From: Amblyomma americanum
Taxonomy: Eukaryota; Arthropoda; Arachnida; Ixodida; Ixodidae
Length of the DNA stretch: 64,000 nt
Direction: 5' to 3'
NCBI RefSeq assembly: GCF_052857255.1
Contig: NC_135507.1
Span: 73,749,330 to 73,813,329, forward strand
In this document: in pieces, positions 9,735-19,285 of the stretch
How the letters are laid out: every line of letters begins with the position of its first letter
Numbering within the stretch: the first letter of the stretch is position 1
Program-made: the position numbers and the translations under genes
Notes under the pieces: model-generated
Told to the model about the DNA's origin: nothing
Seen by the model: the letters and a program-made list of their open reading frames with translations, nothing else
Database searches by the model: none

Positions 9735-9888
9735 CAGGTCCAACGAATACACACTAAACATAAAGAGTAAAAAGGGTCTAAGCTGTCTTCTAGCGCGCTT
9801 CCGTTCATAAAAAAAAGGTATGCGCTAGAGCACAGCTTACCCCCCTTTTTACTCCTATGTAAGCGTACTCGTGTTTAGAGTGTACCCC
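9735..9888. repeat. Small foldback with T-rich loop
   Basis: TAAAAAGGGTCTAAGCTGT and CTTCTAGCGC pair with GCGCTAGAGCACAGCTTA and CCCCCCTTTTTA, arms about 9768-9800 and 9818-9852. Weaker outer pairing (AATACACACTAAAC against GTTTAGAGTGTAC) extends the fold. Probably a degraded MITE. Confidence 0.5.
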
Positions 9889-9889
9889 T

Positions 9890-10089
9890 TTGCCAAAAGT
9901 AACCAGGCTGCCCGGTGTGCTTCTCAGTTGTGTAGCGGACAGTTATCGCACCCATCAAGCTATAAATCACTGTGAGGTAAGGAGAACCCTTTTGCTCACC
10001 TTCCAATACCTTTTGGTTTTTAGGAAAGCCGAAGGTGCTCCGCTATACGATGAACAAGAAAACCATGCAGCCTGGTTACTTTTGGCAAA
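9890..10089. mobile_element. 200-bp MITE with perfect terminal inverted repeats
   Basis: 9890-9912 (starting TTTGCCAAAAGTAACCAGG) and 10067-10089 (ending CCTGGTTACTTTTGGCAAA) are perfect 23-bp inverted repeats. Outer bases GTACCCC and GACTGTAC extend the similarity. A longer element at 42.29-42.84 kb has related ends (TTTGCCTAAAGTAACCAGAC). No protein encoded. Confidence 0.75.
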
Positions 10090-10382
10090 GACTGTACATG
10101 CACGGTATCGCTGTCTTGTGGGCTTTAACAGCACAGCCCTTGTCAAAAATATGCACGCTACCTCAGCGAACTCTAAGCTCTGGAGCAATGGGTCCAGAGC
10201 TACCTTCTTCACTGTGAAGAGACAAACTTTGCCGGGAGGCCAAAACTGAGCCGCACTGCTTGGCTGCGGTGTAACAGCTGTTTGTTCATTTGCTGTTAAT
10301 GCGCTTCTTGGGGCAGGCTGGAACAAGAGACGTAGTAGCGTGTATGTGTACGGTAAGCAAACATCCGGTAATCCACTAATGT

Positions 10383-10545
10383 ACAGTTAGAACTCGATCT
10401 AACGAAAAACCCGCTTTTACGAAGCTCCCAATGTAGCGGACAAGCTTTGGTTCCCGCGGCAAGTGCCCGTAGGGTTCAATGTTCTCAATAACCCGAAATA
10501 AGGAAACAAAACGACCCCTAAACCCGATTTAGCGAAGTATTTTTT
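10383..10545. mobile_element. Possible pogo/Tigger-like DNA transposon end
   Basis: CAGTTAGAACTCGATCTAAC followed by GAAAAACCCGCTTTTACGAA resembles the CAGTAGAACCTCGTTATAAC-type ends of arthropod pogo-like elements; CGATTTAGCGAA (about 10523) and CGATTTAACG (10951) repeat the internal motif. No transposase frame and no clean opposite end were found. Confidence 0.35.
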
Positions 10546-11221
10546 TTTTCAGGAAGCAAATGAGTAAAAAAAGAAATAAAAGAGGTGATTTCTCACTTAT
10601 TCCGGCCACTATGTCTCGCAGATTGTTGGCAGCGTGCAAGCAGTACCATCTAGGCGCCCAAAATCACTGCCCTGGTTTTGTTATGACGTGGCTGCAACCT
10701 ACACCGCTGCACGGAACAACGGACTCGGCCATGACTCGGCAGTCGGCGGCGCTTTCCACCTTGGTTTAGAATCCGTTTTACCAGATGGCGCTTTCATGCG
10801 CAAGCGATTCGGGCTATCTTCGCGGACTTTTCATGAGCGCAGGCGCGGGCATCGGCAAATAGGAAGCCACGATAGGTTTTGGGTGCCGCTACGTTGCGAC
10901 TTTAGATTTCGAAGGGCGGACAAATTCCCGCTCGATTTTACGAATTTCCCGATTTAACGTGTGAATGCCCTGCCTACAGAGCCTAAAGGCAGTCTCTCTG
11001 CCGTGCACTGAAACGTCTAGATCAGCGCCCTCTGACGGAAATCCTCGCCCGCTGACGAAGGCAGGAGGAACTTGTGTCCTCAACCCTGTCAAGCTTAAGA
11101 GTGCCAAGTGTGCATAAGAGCCCCGCTAGACGTCTTGGAAGCAAACCCCTTGGGATGTATATTTCTGTCAAAGACTGCACATTCCGTCGCATCTGCGTGT
11201 ACTGAATTTCAATTTTGCTAA
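10546..11221. other. No gene recognised
   Basis: Mixed-composition sequence. The 10890-10960 part repeats the CGATTTTACGAATTTCCCG motif of the preceding transposon-like piece and may be its interior. The rest is unassigned. Confidence 0.3.
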
Positions 11222-11542
11222 TACCCGCCGCGGTGGCTCAGTGGTTAGGGCGCTCGACTACTGATCCGGAGTTCCCGGGTTCGAGCCCGACCGCGGCGGC
11301 TGCGTTTTTATGGAGGTGAAACGCATAGGCGCCCGTGTGCTGTGCGATGTCAGTGCACGTTAAAGATCCCCAGGCGGTCGAAATTATTCCGGAGCCCCTC
11401 CACTACGGCACCTCTTTCTTCCTTTCTTCTTTCACTCCCTCCTTTATCCCTTCCCTTACGACGCGGTTCAGGTGTCCAAAGATATATGAGACAGATACTG
11501 TGCCATTTCCTTTCCCCCAAAAACCAATTATTATTATTATAA
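11222..11542 (+). mobile_element. Type A SINE, full length
   Basis: Complete head (CCGCCGCGGTGGCTCAGTGG, GGGTTCGAGCCCGACCGCGG), middle with CCCAGGCGGTCGAAATTATT, GGTTCAGGTGTCCAAAGATA and a short ATTATTATT tail. No clear target duplication. Confidence 0.88.
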
Positions 11543-12210
11543 TCGCGAACAAAACGGCGCAGGCTTCATTGTTTCAGTCAATCTGTGAAAAGCATGAGAG
11601 CTTCTTCGATCACCTGCCTGCCAAGTAAGACGAAACAAAAACGCCAGAAGACCGATTTGCCTAACACACTATACACCTTTCCCCGTAATCTCGTAAAGCA
11701 GCGTCCACCGCCACCGTGACCCATTGTTCGACAACGCCCGAAGAGCGACGGCGAGACACAACAAGCCCTCACCCTTTGTGTGCAAGGGCGTCGAAGGTGT
11801 TGCAAAGCGCTCCCAGCGCACCGCTGAAGGATTACGCGTGAAGAAACAATAGGGGCCTGCGTTACAACCACTTCCATCGTACCCCAGGCAAGCCGCGACA
11901 CGCCCCAACACGTTGACTCCGCACAAAGCACGCCAGGGGCACTTAGGGGAGCACAATGGCCGAGGCTAAGCTATGTATGTATAAAGGGCCGCAATCATGG
12001 TAGATCGTTCCAGTAATGCGAAGAAGAGGGACTACGCGGAGGAGCTGCCGTGGATGATGCCTCGCTATAGCGAAGTCATTCACGAAGACAAAGGACTTTG
12101 GCAATGTCTCTTTCTCGGGTCCGTTTGCGGCTCACCAGCTGGTCCCACCCTCTCTGCCTTTCCGCAGCGTCCGCCGGAACGTGGGGTGTGGGGGCAAGAC
12201 ACCGATCTAT
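11543..12210. other. No gene recognised
   Basis: A 117-codon frame on the minus strand (11578-11931) shows no recognisable domain and is probably chance. Nothing else assignable. Confidence 0.3.
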
Positions 12211-12452
12211 GCGTCGCCGCGGTGGCTCAGTGGTTATGGTGCTCAGCTGCTGACCCATAGGACGCGGGTTCGATTCCGTGCCGCGGCTGGTCGCATGTCG
12301 ATGGAGGTGAAATGGTAGAGGCTGGTGTGCTGTGCGATGTCAGAGCACGTTAAAGATCCCCAGGTGGTCGAATTTACCAGAGCCCTCTACTATACGGTGT
12401 TCCTCATAGCCTGAGTCGCTCTAGGACGTTAAACCCACATAAAACATAAACC
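12211..12452 (+). mobile_element. Type B SINE
   Basis: CGCCGCGGTGGCTCAGTGGT, GGGTTCGATTCCGTGCCGCG, GGTGTGCTGTGCGATGTCAG, AAGATCCCCAGGTGGTCGAA, then the type B tail CATAGCCTGAGTCGCTCTAG and GACGTTAAACCCACATAAAA. It shows directly that the type A and B middles are the same while the tails differ. Confidence 0.85.
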
Positions 12453-12725
12453 ATATTCGATACATATACTTCAGGTTCCTTTGCAAAGTCGTTCGTGCTG
12501 TTGTCGGTGTAATGATTGATGTCAGCTGAGGACCAAGAAGAATTCGTATTTACTACAAGGAAGGAAGAAAAGCGGTCATGGCTGCAATCATCGAAATCGA
12601 GAAAAATTGCAAGCGCGTACTATTATTCCTCCAGGTTCCGTCATCGCCGGCAGGTATACACATTTCGTAACGATGTAACGCCATGTCCCGAACAATGGAG
12701 TCAAGAAGGAAGACCTTGAAGTACC

Positions 12726-12845
12726 CACATTCACACGCCTGCTGATGGTATGGTATGAGGGACGCCGTAGTTCCGGGCTTCGAATTAATTTCCGCCACCT
12801 GGTGTTCTTCAGCGTGCACTGGCATCGCACAGCGCGTGCATGTAG
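12726..12845 (-). mobile_element. Type B SINE fragment, 5' part lost
   Basis: The reverse complement holds GCGCTGTGCGATGCCAGTGC, CACCAGGTGGCGGAAATTAA, CGGAACTACGGCGTCCCTCA and the start of the type B tail. It lacks head and B box. Confidence 0.65.
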
Positions 12846-13161
12846 TACACTATACAAGAACACGCCTATATATGAGATTAAAAATGGGAGTTAGATGTCC
12901 TCTAACGCACTCGATTTTGTAAAACGGTGGCTATAGGGACAGCTTACTTCCTTTTTACTACCTTCCTCTCCACTCACCTCATTCATTTTATTTCTCCATA
13001 CTGCCTGCTATCCTTTATTTCCACTGTCCCAGCTCAGGTGCTTCAGTATCGATGGAAGATGCCGGGGCTAGCAAAAATATTTCCCTTCCTTTTTATTATT
13101 ATTTTCATTAAAACCACTACTTCATTGTGTTTAGTGTGTGGGATATTTAAATAAATAAACA
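12846..13161. other. No gene recognised
   Basis: AT-rich, with a T-rich tract near 13080-13110. Nothing assignable. Confidence 0.3.
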
Positions 13162-13462
13162 ATTGGTTTTGGGGGAAAGGAAATGGCGCAGTATCTGTCT
13201 CATATATCGTTGGACACCTTAACCGCGCCGTAACGAAAGGGTAAAGGGGGAGTGAAAGAAGAAAGGAAGAGAGAGGTGCCGTAGTGGAGGGCTCCGGAAT
13301 AATTTCCACCACCTGGGATCTTTAACGTGCACTGACATCGCACAGCACACGGGCGCCTTAGCGTTTTTCCTCCATAAAAACGCAGCCGCCGCGGTCGGGT
13401 TCGAACCCGGGAACTCCGGATCAGTAGCCGAGCGCCCTAACCACTGAGCCACCGCGGCGGGT
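13162..13462 (-). mobile_element. Type A SINE, full length
   Basis: Minus strand: GCCGCGGTGGCTCAGTGGTT, GGGTTCGAACCCGACCGCGG, GTGCTGTGCGATGTCAGTGC, CCACTACGGCACCTC, GTCCAACGATATATGAGACA, CCCCCAAAACCAATTG. The tail shows almost no ATT expansion. Confidence 0.88.
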
Positions 13463-13465
13463 GTG

Positions 13466-13551
13466 GATATTCGCGCATAGCCGTTATCGAAACGCAGTCG
13501 CCGCGGCTGCGATATGATCCCACGACCTTGGGATCAATAGCCGAACGATCG
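13466..13551 (-). mobile_element. SINE head fragment
   Basis: Reverse complement CGTTCGGCTATTGATCCCAA, GGTCGTGGGATCATATCGC, GCCGCGGCGACTGCGTTTCG resembles the head of the SINE at 736-905. It lies 4 bp from the SINE at 13162-13462. Confidence 0.45.
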
Positions 13552-13705
13552 CCGCAATTAAGACACTGCGAAGGGTGGTATATGGAGATTAATCTAGACA
13601 AGAAATCAACTGAATGCATGAGCGGCTCCTCCTTTGAAAAATTGGCCGTTTAGGACTTCCTATATAGTCCATAACATGAAAACGTTCGGTCAATAAATAA
13701 ATTGT

Positions 13706-13979
13706 AAATTGCTTTTGGGGAAAGGAAACAGCGCAGTATCTGTCTCACATATCGGCGGACACCTGAACCGCGCCGTAAGGGAAGGTATAAAGGAGGGAGT
13801 GAAAGAGAAAAGGAAGAAAGAGGTGCCGTAGTGGAGGGCTCCGCAATAATTTCGACCACCTGGGGACTTTTAACGTGCACTGACATCGCACAGCACATGG
13901 GCGCCTTGGCGTTTCGCCTCCATCGAAACGCGGGCCGCCGCGGTCGGGTTCGATCTCGTGCACTCCGGATCAGCAATAA
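13706..13979 (-). mobile_element. Type A SINE, 5'-truncated at the A box
   Basis: Minus strand body intact from GCTGATCCGGAGTGCACGAG through GTGCTGTGCGATGTCAGTGC to GATACTGCGCTGTTTCC. The A box is missing, as expected of a 5'-truncated retroposed copy. Confidence 0.82.
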
Positions 13980-15299
13980 CGGCAAACGTTGGTTTCATCG
14001 TGGAAGAGAAAACGTTTCGAAAGACAAGAAAGGCGGTAGAAAAGACCGCGAGTTTTGTCACAACGACGTCACGAGCCGTACACTTTCCTTTCGCGTCCCC
14101 GTTCTCGCGTATTCGCTCCACAAGGAACACGGGCCCCGACCCGGAATTAGGGTAATCGCATCGCTTAGGCCAAAAGCGGGGTTTCCATAACTGGCCGCGC
14201 AAACGAGGCAAATAGCTCGGCTTCGGTGAAGCATCGGGGTAGGATCGAAAGATATAAAGGCAAGAAAAGGGACTCAACGATTGCGAACACAGCTACGACA
14301 TACGCCACTTTTGCAGACCGACGGTACACGTCGGCGAGCCCAACGTCCATTTGCGGGGCAAACGTAAAAAAAAAAGAAACCCAGATGGGTCGACGCCATA
14401 TAAAGAAACAAAAGCGCACGCCGGAAATACCTCCGTTCTCTTTCCGGCGACATCGTTATAGAGAACATCGTTCGCCGCGGACCATGTTCGCGAACAGGCC
14501 TGGGCATGCTCCGTTGTCGCACAAACGGACCTGGCCTCACATAAACACGCCACCGACAGACAGAGAGCTCGAGAGTGTGCATCGGAGTAGGTAAACCCAA
14601 GTCGGTCGATGAAAGCGTGAAAAACAAACAAACAAAGAAACCAAAACCAAGGCGGCTGCTGTGTCAGTGGGGGAGAGGGCGTGGCCGGAGGCTCCATAAA
14701 GGCTCGTTGATCTTTAACGCGCAGAACGGGACTGCCGTGACCGCCTCGGCAGCTCTTGCATACGTGGCCCAGCGGGCAAGGGCAGAAACAATGGCCGTCC
14801 CCTCCTCCTCCTCCTCTGCTCACTGCGGTGGTGCGTGTTTTGGCGAAGCCACGCTGCTCCCATCCATCCATGCACACACGCAAGCACACCAGCTAGGCCT
14901 ATGGGGGTTAGAGGGGGGCGGGAGGGGCGTGCCGTCATTGTTTCCTCGGTTACCGGCCGCGGTGCTGGCGATTCGAGCTTCCACGATGTGTCTGGGAGAG
15001 GAGGAAAACGTGTGCGAGGAAGGGCAGTGGCAAGGTGCTAAGCGCCGTTGCTTGTAACCCCTCTTGCGAGATCCGCGTAGCGAAACGCCGATAGGCGTGC
15101 ATTGGCGTACGCGCTAAACACGTCCGGCACTCACGACCAGGCTGGAAAAGTAGCTGCGATTATCGTTTGTGTGTGTTTGCGTGTAATGGATTGGTTATTG
15201 ACGGGGGCTGAGGAAGGGCCGGGGGTGAGGGGGAGGAGACAATGGGCTTGACTTGTCAGCGGCTTCTGCGTTCATCAGGCAGGAGTGGTGAAGCCCCCC
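13980..15299. other. CpG-rich stretch, no gene recognised
   Basis: Several overlapping open frames on both strands (up to 198 codons) are products of GC content and lack domains or plausible splice structure. CTCCTCCTC repeats near 14800-14815. Confidence 0.3.
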
Positions 15300-15777
15300 A
15301 AGTAGTTAGTAGAGACTTTTAGTACTAACTGTATAAGCAGACATACGCAAAGGCATAGCGAACGCTATAAAATAGCGTCCTTCGTACTGCGCATATGCAC
15401 CAAACGCTATTCCAAATCGACGACGGCAGTCGAAGCAGCGATGGAGACGGACGAAAGGGTCTTCTAAAAGAAAACTGTTTATTGGGCTGACTTGCACCCA
15501 AAATGGACTGAATCACTCGGCGGCGGCGAAGCGACAAGCGTGCTCGGCGGTCGTCGAACAGAATGCCCGCCGCTGTCGGCCGTGCTCAATTTAAAGCTGA
15601 TAGCGAGCTTTCGAGATAAAGCGTGCAAAGTTACTAGAACATTCCGCAACAACGTAGAATCAGCTCTGCCTGGCTGTGATCAATCGAGATAAATCTAGTC
15701 GCGTCTTGCGTCGCAAAGAAAGCGACAAGGTGGTGTGGCGGCAGATTTGAAAAACGAACACTGCAAATATTCGCGGC

Positions 15778-15778
<1 letters not shown>
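15300..15778. other. Unassigned, possibly LTR-like on the minus strand
   Basis: A minus-strand AATAAACAGTTTTC signal lies near 15472-15485 and a TATAAAAT at about 15366-15373. The arrangement could be part of an LTR, but no partner copy, primer site or protein was found. Confidence 0.2.

Positions 15779-15856
<78 letters not shown>
15779..15856 (+). repeat. (AT)n microsatellite, about 78 bp
   Basis: Uninterrupted alternating TA, able to form a cruciform. Poly-Tyr/Ile frames through it are artefacts. Confidence 0.95.
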
Positions 15857-15860
<4 letters not shown>

Positions 15861-16129
15861 CCCGCGAGGCGACACCTCCTCTCCCTCTACCCCAGCGGAG
15901 CACATCTGGTGGAGCGAGCGGCGACGGCAGAGGCGTCGACGGCGACGCCATCTGTTGGAGCAACGGCGGCTCAAGGTCGTTCGTCGGCCACGGCATACGG
16001 CTGAACTGCGACCACGCGACGAGCCGAGCTGGCTGCTTGGCCGGCATAGCGTTGATTTCGCAACAAAAAGCCCTTTGTCCCGGTGTCCCAGTGTCTGAAG
16101 CCAGCTATTCATCTATCTGCAGAAATGAC

Positions 16130-16232
16130 ATAAATGTGGCCACGACTGCGCCGCGCCTGAGTTTCGAACCCGCGGCGACGCGAACAATCAGCTTCGCTGA
16201 CCACTGCCCGAGAGCAACGTACGCTATCGCCG
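16130..16232 (-). mobile_element. tRNA-like element, SINE fragment
   Basis: The reverse complement has GGGCAGTGGTCAGCGAAGCT (A-box-like) and CGCGGGTTCGAAACTCAGGC (B box), spacing typical of a tRNA-derived promoter. Acceptor-stem pairing is poor, so it is not a tRNA gene. It belongs to neither type A nor B. Confidence 0.4.
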
Positions 16233-16590
16233 CAACCGATCGTCCCTCGTGTTTATAAATGCCACTCTCTCGCGCTGTGCATTGCATGCGGTCGCCTTCA
16301 TAAACATAATCCTTGCGCAATATATCCAAAGCACACCATTATCGCGGTGGCCTCTAAAGGTGCGCTAAGTGGTCTCGAAATTTTAAGGCGAACCCTTTAA
16401 TGCCTCATCTTGTCCCTCCGTCCGGAAATGTGTCTCACTGTGGCGTCATCAATGGCATAACTGCTGTAACCCATATACTCTTAGCAATTACTAAGTATGG
16501 GTGATTAGTAATTGTCCATCAAATAGTAATTAATAAAAATAAAAAGATTAAAAATTATAGCTTGCTACCACAGAGGAAATAATGGAAAAT
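16233..16590. other. No gene recognised
   Basis: AT-rich sequence with TAATTA-type repeats near 16480-16560. Nothing assignable. Confidence 0.3.
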
Positions 16591-16680
16591 TTTTGTTCGA
16601 GGAAAGGTAATGGCGTAGTATGTCTCACGTCTAGGTCGGCTTCGAACCCGTGATCACTATCGTCCCCAATCAGCGATTTC
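16591..16680 (-). mobile_element. Type A SINE tail fragment
   Basis: TTCGAGGAAAGGTAATGGCG followed by TAGTATGTCTCACGTCT matches the end of type A SINEs read on the minus strand. The remainder (CTTCGAACCCGTGATC) may be a rearranged B-box region. Confidence 0.35.
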
Positions 16681-16895
16681 GCCGAGCTTTTCTAAAGCCT
16701 AAACTTGAAACCCTAACCTCGAACCAAAAGCGAGACGAAACGCAACGTGCTACCGCACATGCTTAATTGGCTTCTTAAGAAAAAGCTTTACTGGCCCCGA
16801 ACTCGCGATTTCTCCGTGGCCACACTCCGAGGAGGCACATGACGTCACAATGCGCGCCTCGCCGCGGATATTTCTCTCTCTCTCTCTCTAGTCAC

Positions 16896-17418
16896 TACTG
16901 CGCATGCGCCACTAGTAGCACCGAGCCACAGGTGTTCCGCCGCTGCGCAGGCCTTTCCTCAAAATCCAACTTTAAATTTTCAGTTTTTCTTTCTTCCGCC
17001 CCGCCGCGGTGGCTCAGTGGTTAGAGCGCTCGACTACTGATCCGGAGTTCCCGGGTTCGAACCCGACCGCGGCGGCTGCGTTTTTATGGAGGCAATACGC
17101 TAAGGCACCCGTGTGCTATGCGATGTCAGAGAAAGATCCTAGGTGGTCGAAATTATTCCGGAGCCCTCCACTACGGCACCTCTCTCTTCCTTTCTTCTTT
17201 CACTCCCTCCTTTACCCTTCCCTTACGGCGCGGTTCAGGTGTCCAACGATATATGAGACAGATACTGCGACATTTCCTTTCCTCCAAAACCAATAAAACC
17301 AATCTCTTTCGTCCTTCCCTCCCTTCTTTATCTCTTCCTTTACGGCGCGGTTCGGGTGTCCATCTATATATGTGAGACGGTTACTGTGCCATTTCCTTTC
17401 TTCAAAAGCCAAACAAAA
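16896..17418 (+). repeat. NRF1-site repeat with a SINE-like tail, split by a SINE
   Basis: 16896-16998 (ACTGCGCATGCGCCACTAGT, AAAATCCAACTTTAAATTTT) recurs at 22136-22250. There it runs straight into a CTTTACGGCGCGGTTCGGGT tail; here that tail appears at 17300-17418, after an inserted type A SINE. The element ends with a variant type A tail (GTGTCCATCTATATATGTGA, GACGGTTACTGTGCC). Confidence 0.6.
16999..17297 (+). mobile_element. Type A SINE nested in another repeat
   Basis: Head CCGCCGCGGTGGCTCAGTGG and B box intact. A short deletion removes the CAGTGCACGTT part of the middle (GATGTCAGAGAAAGATCC). Tail CCTCCAAAACCAATAAAACC. Possible target duplication CTTTCTTCC / CTCTTTCGTCC. Confidence 0.82.
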
Positions 17419-17420
17419 CA

Positions 17421-17950
17421 AGTGAGCCGACGGCGTTCATAGATTCATTGGCGTTGACAACTTTGCAAAGGCCGTTCATTTTCACGAAAGAAAAGGCGCA
17501 CAACCAGCTCCTTTGGTCAGTGGAGACCTCAATCACGCTTTCATGTACGTGGCGTTGGTGTCCAACTGTTTTGATTGCGTTTCGCGCACTGGATAGGCAG
17601 CGAGCCCTCCCTGCCACCCTGGGAGGTGGCATGCAGTTAGTTATTGGTTGATCACGAGAGATTGGTCACCAAATGAACGCTGCGGCCTAGCTATTGCTAC
17701 AGTGCCGCTACCAGCCACAACACTGTCAGCGCTAATGCATTCAGGCTACATCTCTTTCTCAACACTGCCATATGTATCAAACCACGAATGATGTGTCCGC
17801 ATATACAGGGAGCCAGTTATGCGACCTTCCGTTCCTCAAAGCCATCGCCGTCTAGAACATTGTCTATGCCAACGCCAATGAACACAGTGAACGCCGACAT
17901 TTTTCGCTTTGTATATCCTGGACTAGCTGAGTCAATCCACATTATTTTTG
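17421..17950. other. No gene recognised; REP1-like fragment
   Basis: 17616-17668 (CACCCTGGGAGGTGG, ATTGGTTGATCACGAGAG) resembles a REP1 piece on the minus strand. GTATATCCTGGACTAGCTGA near 17911 is similar to the 3' end of element C in direct orientation. Confidence 0.3.
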
Positions 17951-18267
17951 TAGCGGGAGCTACACTAGGCTACCAGTCGAGCATTTCGTGGTACATGGGA
18001 GAGGAAAGTTGTCCGCATGCGCCGTTACCACGGCAACCGAAGAGGAGCAGTGGATGCGCCGCGCGCTTCGTCGCCACCGTCGCCGCGCCCGCGCGCCCGC
18101 TCCACCATCGAAGCTGAATGTGACGTCACGCGGATGAGCAGTTGTGCGCATGCGCCGATACTATCGTAACTGGAGAGGCCCCACAGCTGTGCCTCGTTCG
18201 TCACCACCGCCTCGCCGCACGCCGCTCCATCACCCGCAACGCGTGTCGTCGCATGCGCAGCATTGCG

Positions 18268-18275
18268 TATAAAAG
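18268..18275 (+). promoter_or_regulatory. TATA box of element C
   Basis: TATAAAAG, preceded at about 18251 by CGCATGCGCAGC (NRF1-like). The same block (CGCATGCGCAGCATTGCG, TATAAAAAG) stands before the frame of the second copy at 39910. Confidence 0.5.
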
Positions 18276-18313
18276 GCGAAGATGTAATCGGGGGCTGTAT
18301 CGCAACGCTTGAT

Positions 18314-18976
18314 ATGGATGCACAGAAGGAGAGTCCAGCCGCTGCTAAACGGCGGTGTAGACAAGGGAAGATTAACTCTTCCGATCCTGAGGTTGTCGCC
18401 TGGCCGTTGGCTACTCAACAAAGAGAGAATGAAAGTCAGAAGGCGAAGAGAGCAGCGGAGACGCCCGAACAGAGAGAGGGACGCCTTGCCAAACGGAGAC
18501 GCCAGACTGCGGAGCGTAATGGACGGCGCATAGCCGTCGAGATGGAGGCTATGGAAGGTGTCAGTCAACGGGAACCAACCGAAGAGGATGTGAAGGCCCG
18601 TCGTGAGACTGATCACACCATTCGAGTTTTTGAAAGTTCATCTGTGCCCCGGACATTTGAAGCAGACTTTGTGAACTCGGTTGCTGACGCCAGTCGTCTT
18701 GAATCAAATAAGAACACTGGAGTCTGCATGTATGTGAAACAAGGTATCACAGCCGCCAGACATCTCCCTTCGATCGCGGTGAATAATAATGAAACCTGCT
18801 GCGTTCGGCTTCTGGAGAGCGGCATTATCATCCAAGGAGTCTACGTGGCACCGGGAACATCTGTCAAGCAGACGATTGATGTGGTTGCCACGTGTATGCC
18901 AGCCTACGGCACGGTTTCACAGTTGTGTGTGACTTTGGGTGATTTCAAAAGGAAACAGGACTCTCTTAGTGTATGA
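18314..18976 (+). pseudogene. Element C protein, N-terminal and middle part
   Basis: Starts at ATG 18314, 46 bp after a TATA box; upstream in-frame codons have no ATG. The protein opens MDAQKESPAAAKRR, followed by a strongly basic block ETPEQREGRLAKRRRQTAER at about residues 56-75. The later part contains TGVCMYVKQGITAA, GIIIQGVYVAPGTS and VTLGDFK. GVY.APGT...GDFN is the pattern of endonuclease/exonuclease/phosphatase (EEP) proteins; Asn of GDFN is Lys here. A frameshift just after GDFK ends the frame with SLSV and stop. Arthropod transposon ORFs with PEQRE.RLA.RR repeats are known, often Helitron-related; that link is inference. Confidence 0.6.
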
Positions 18977-18981
18977 AAGAA

Positions 18982-19161
18982 AAGTTTAACTTTAGTTTAG
19001 CTTCGGACCCTCACGTCCATACTGCACAATGGGGAACTTCTATAGAGCTTGTATACTAAAGAGGCTCTACCAAATCGATATACTGCATCGACAAAATTGA
19101 GACCGCTGCATGCTACTTCACAGATCATAGGGCTGTTTCGTCTGTCAAGCAAAATGAATAA
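18982..19161 (+). pseudogene. Element C protein, EEP endonuclease C-terminal part
   Basis: In the frame shifted from the upstream piece, KFNFSLASDPHVHTAQWGTS, IELVY, stop, then KIETAACYFTDHRAVSSVKQ and stop. GTSIE..Y and the DHRAV ending are the usual last motifs of EEP nucleases (SDH). One internal stop and the frameshift make it non-functional. Confidence 0.55.
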
Positions 19162-19285
19162 AAGATGTGTACACCCAATGTCTCGCATTGCTAAACATAC
19201 ACAACAACAAGCTCAGCCAGGGAAACGTACCTCCCGCTACGTATATCCTGGCACAGCAGAGCTAAAGTACTGCCGTTTTTTTCTC

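Larger units (their letters stand above)
17951..19285 (+). mobile_element. Element C, longer copy (autonomous-like but broken)
   Basis: Begins TAGCGGGAGCTACACTAGGC and ends with CCTCCCGCTACGTATATCCT plus a T-rich run; TAGCGGGAG and CTCCCGCTA are inverted ends. It carries three NRF1-like GCATGCGC sites (18014, 18137, 18251), one TGACGTCA (18120), a TATAAAAG box (18268) and then a coding region. A shorter copy at 39.55-40.41 kb lacks the region equivalent to about 18655-19180. Superfamily not settled; the basic N-terminus recalls Helitron-type ORFs. Confidence 0.65.

Noticed and set aside
11578..11931. Ribosomal RNA-like fragment
   Set aside because: A GC-rich stretch briefly resembled rDNA, but no conserved rRNA core motif could be matched.
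15634..16112. Proteins with (YI)n tracts
   Set aside because: Translations of an AT microsatellite.
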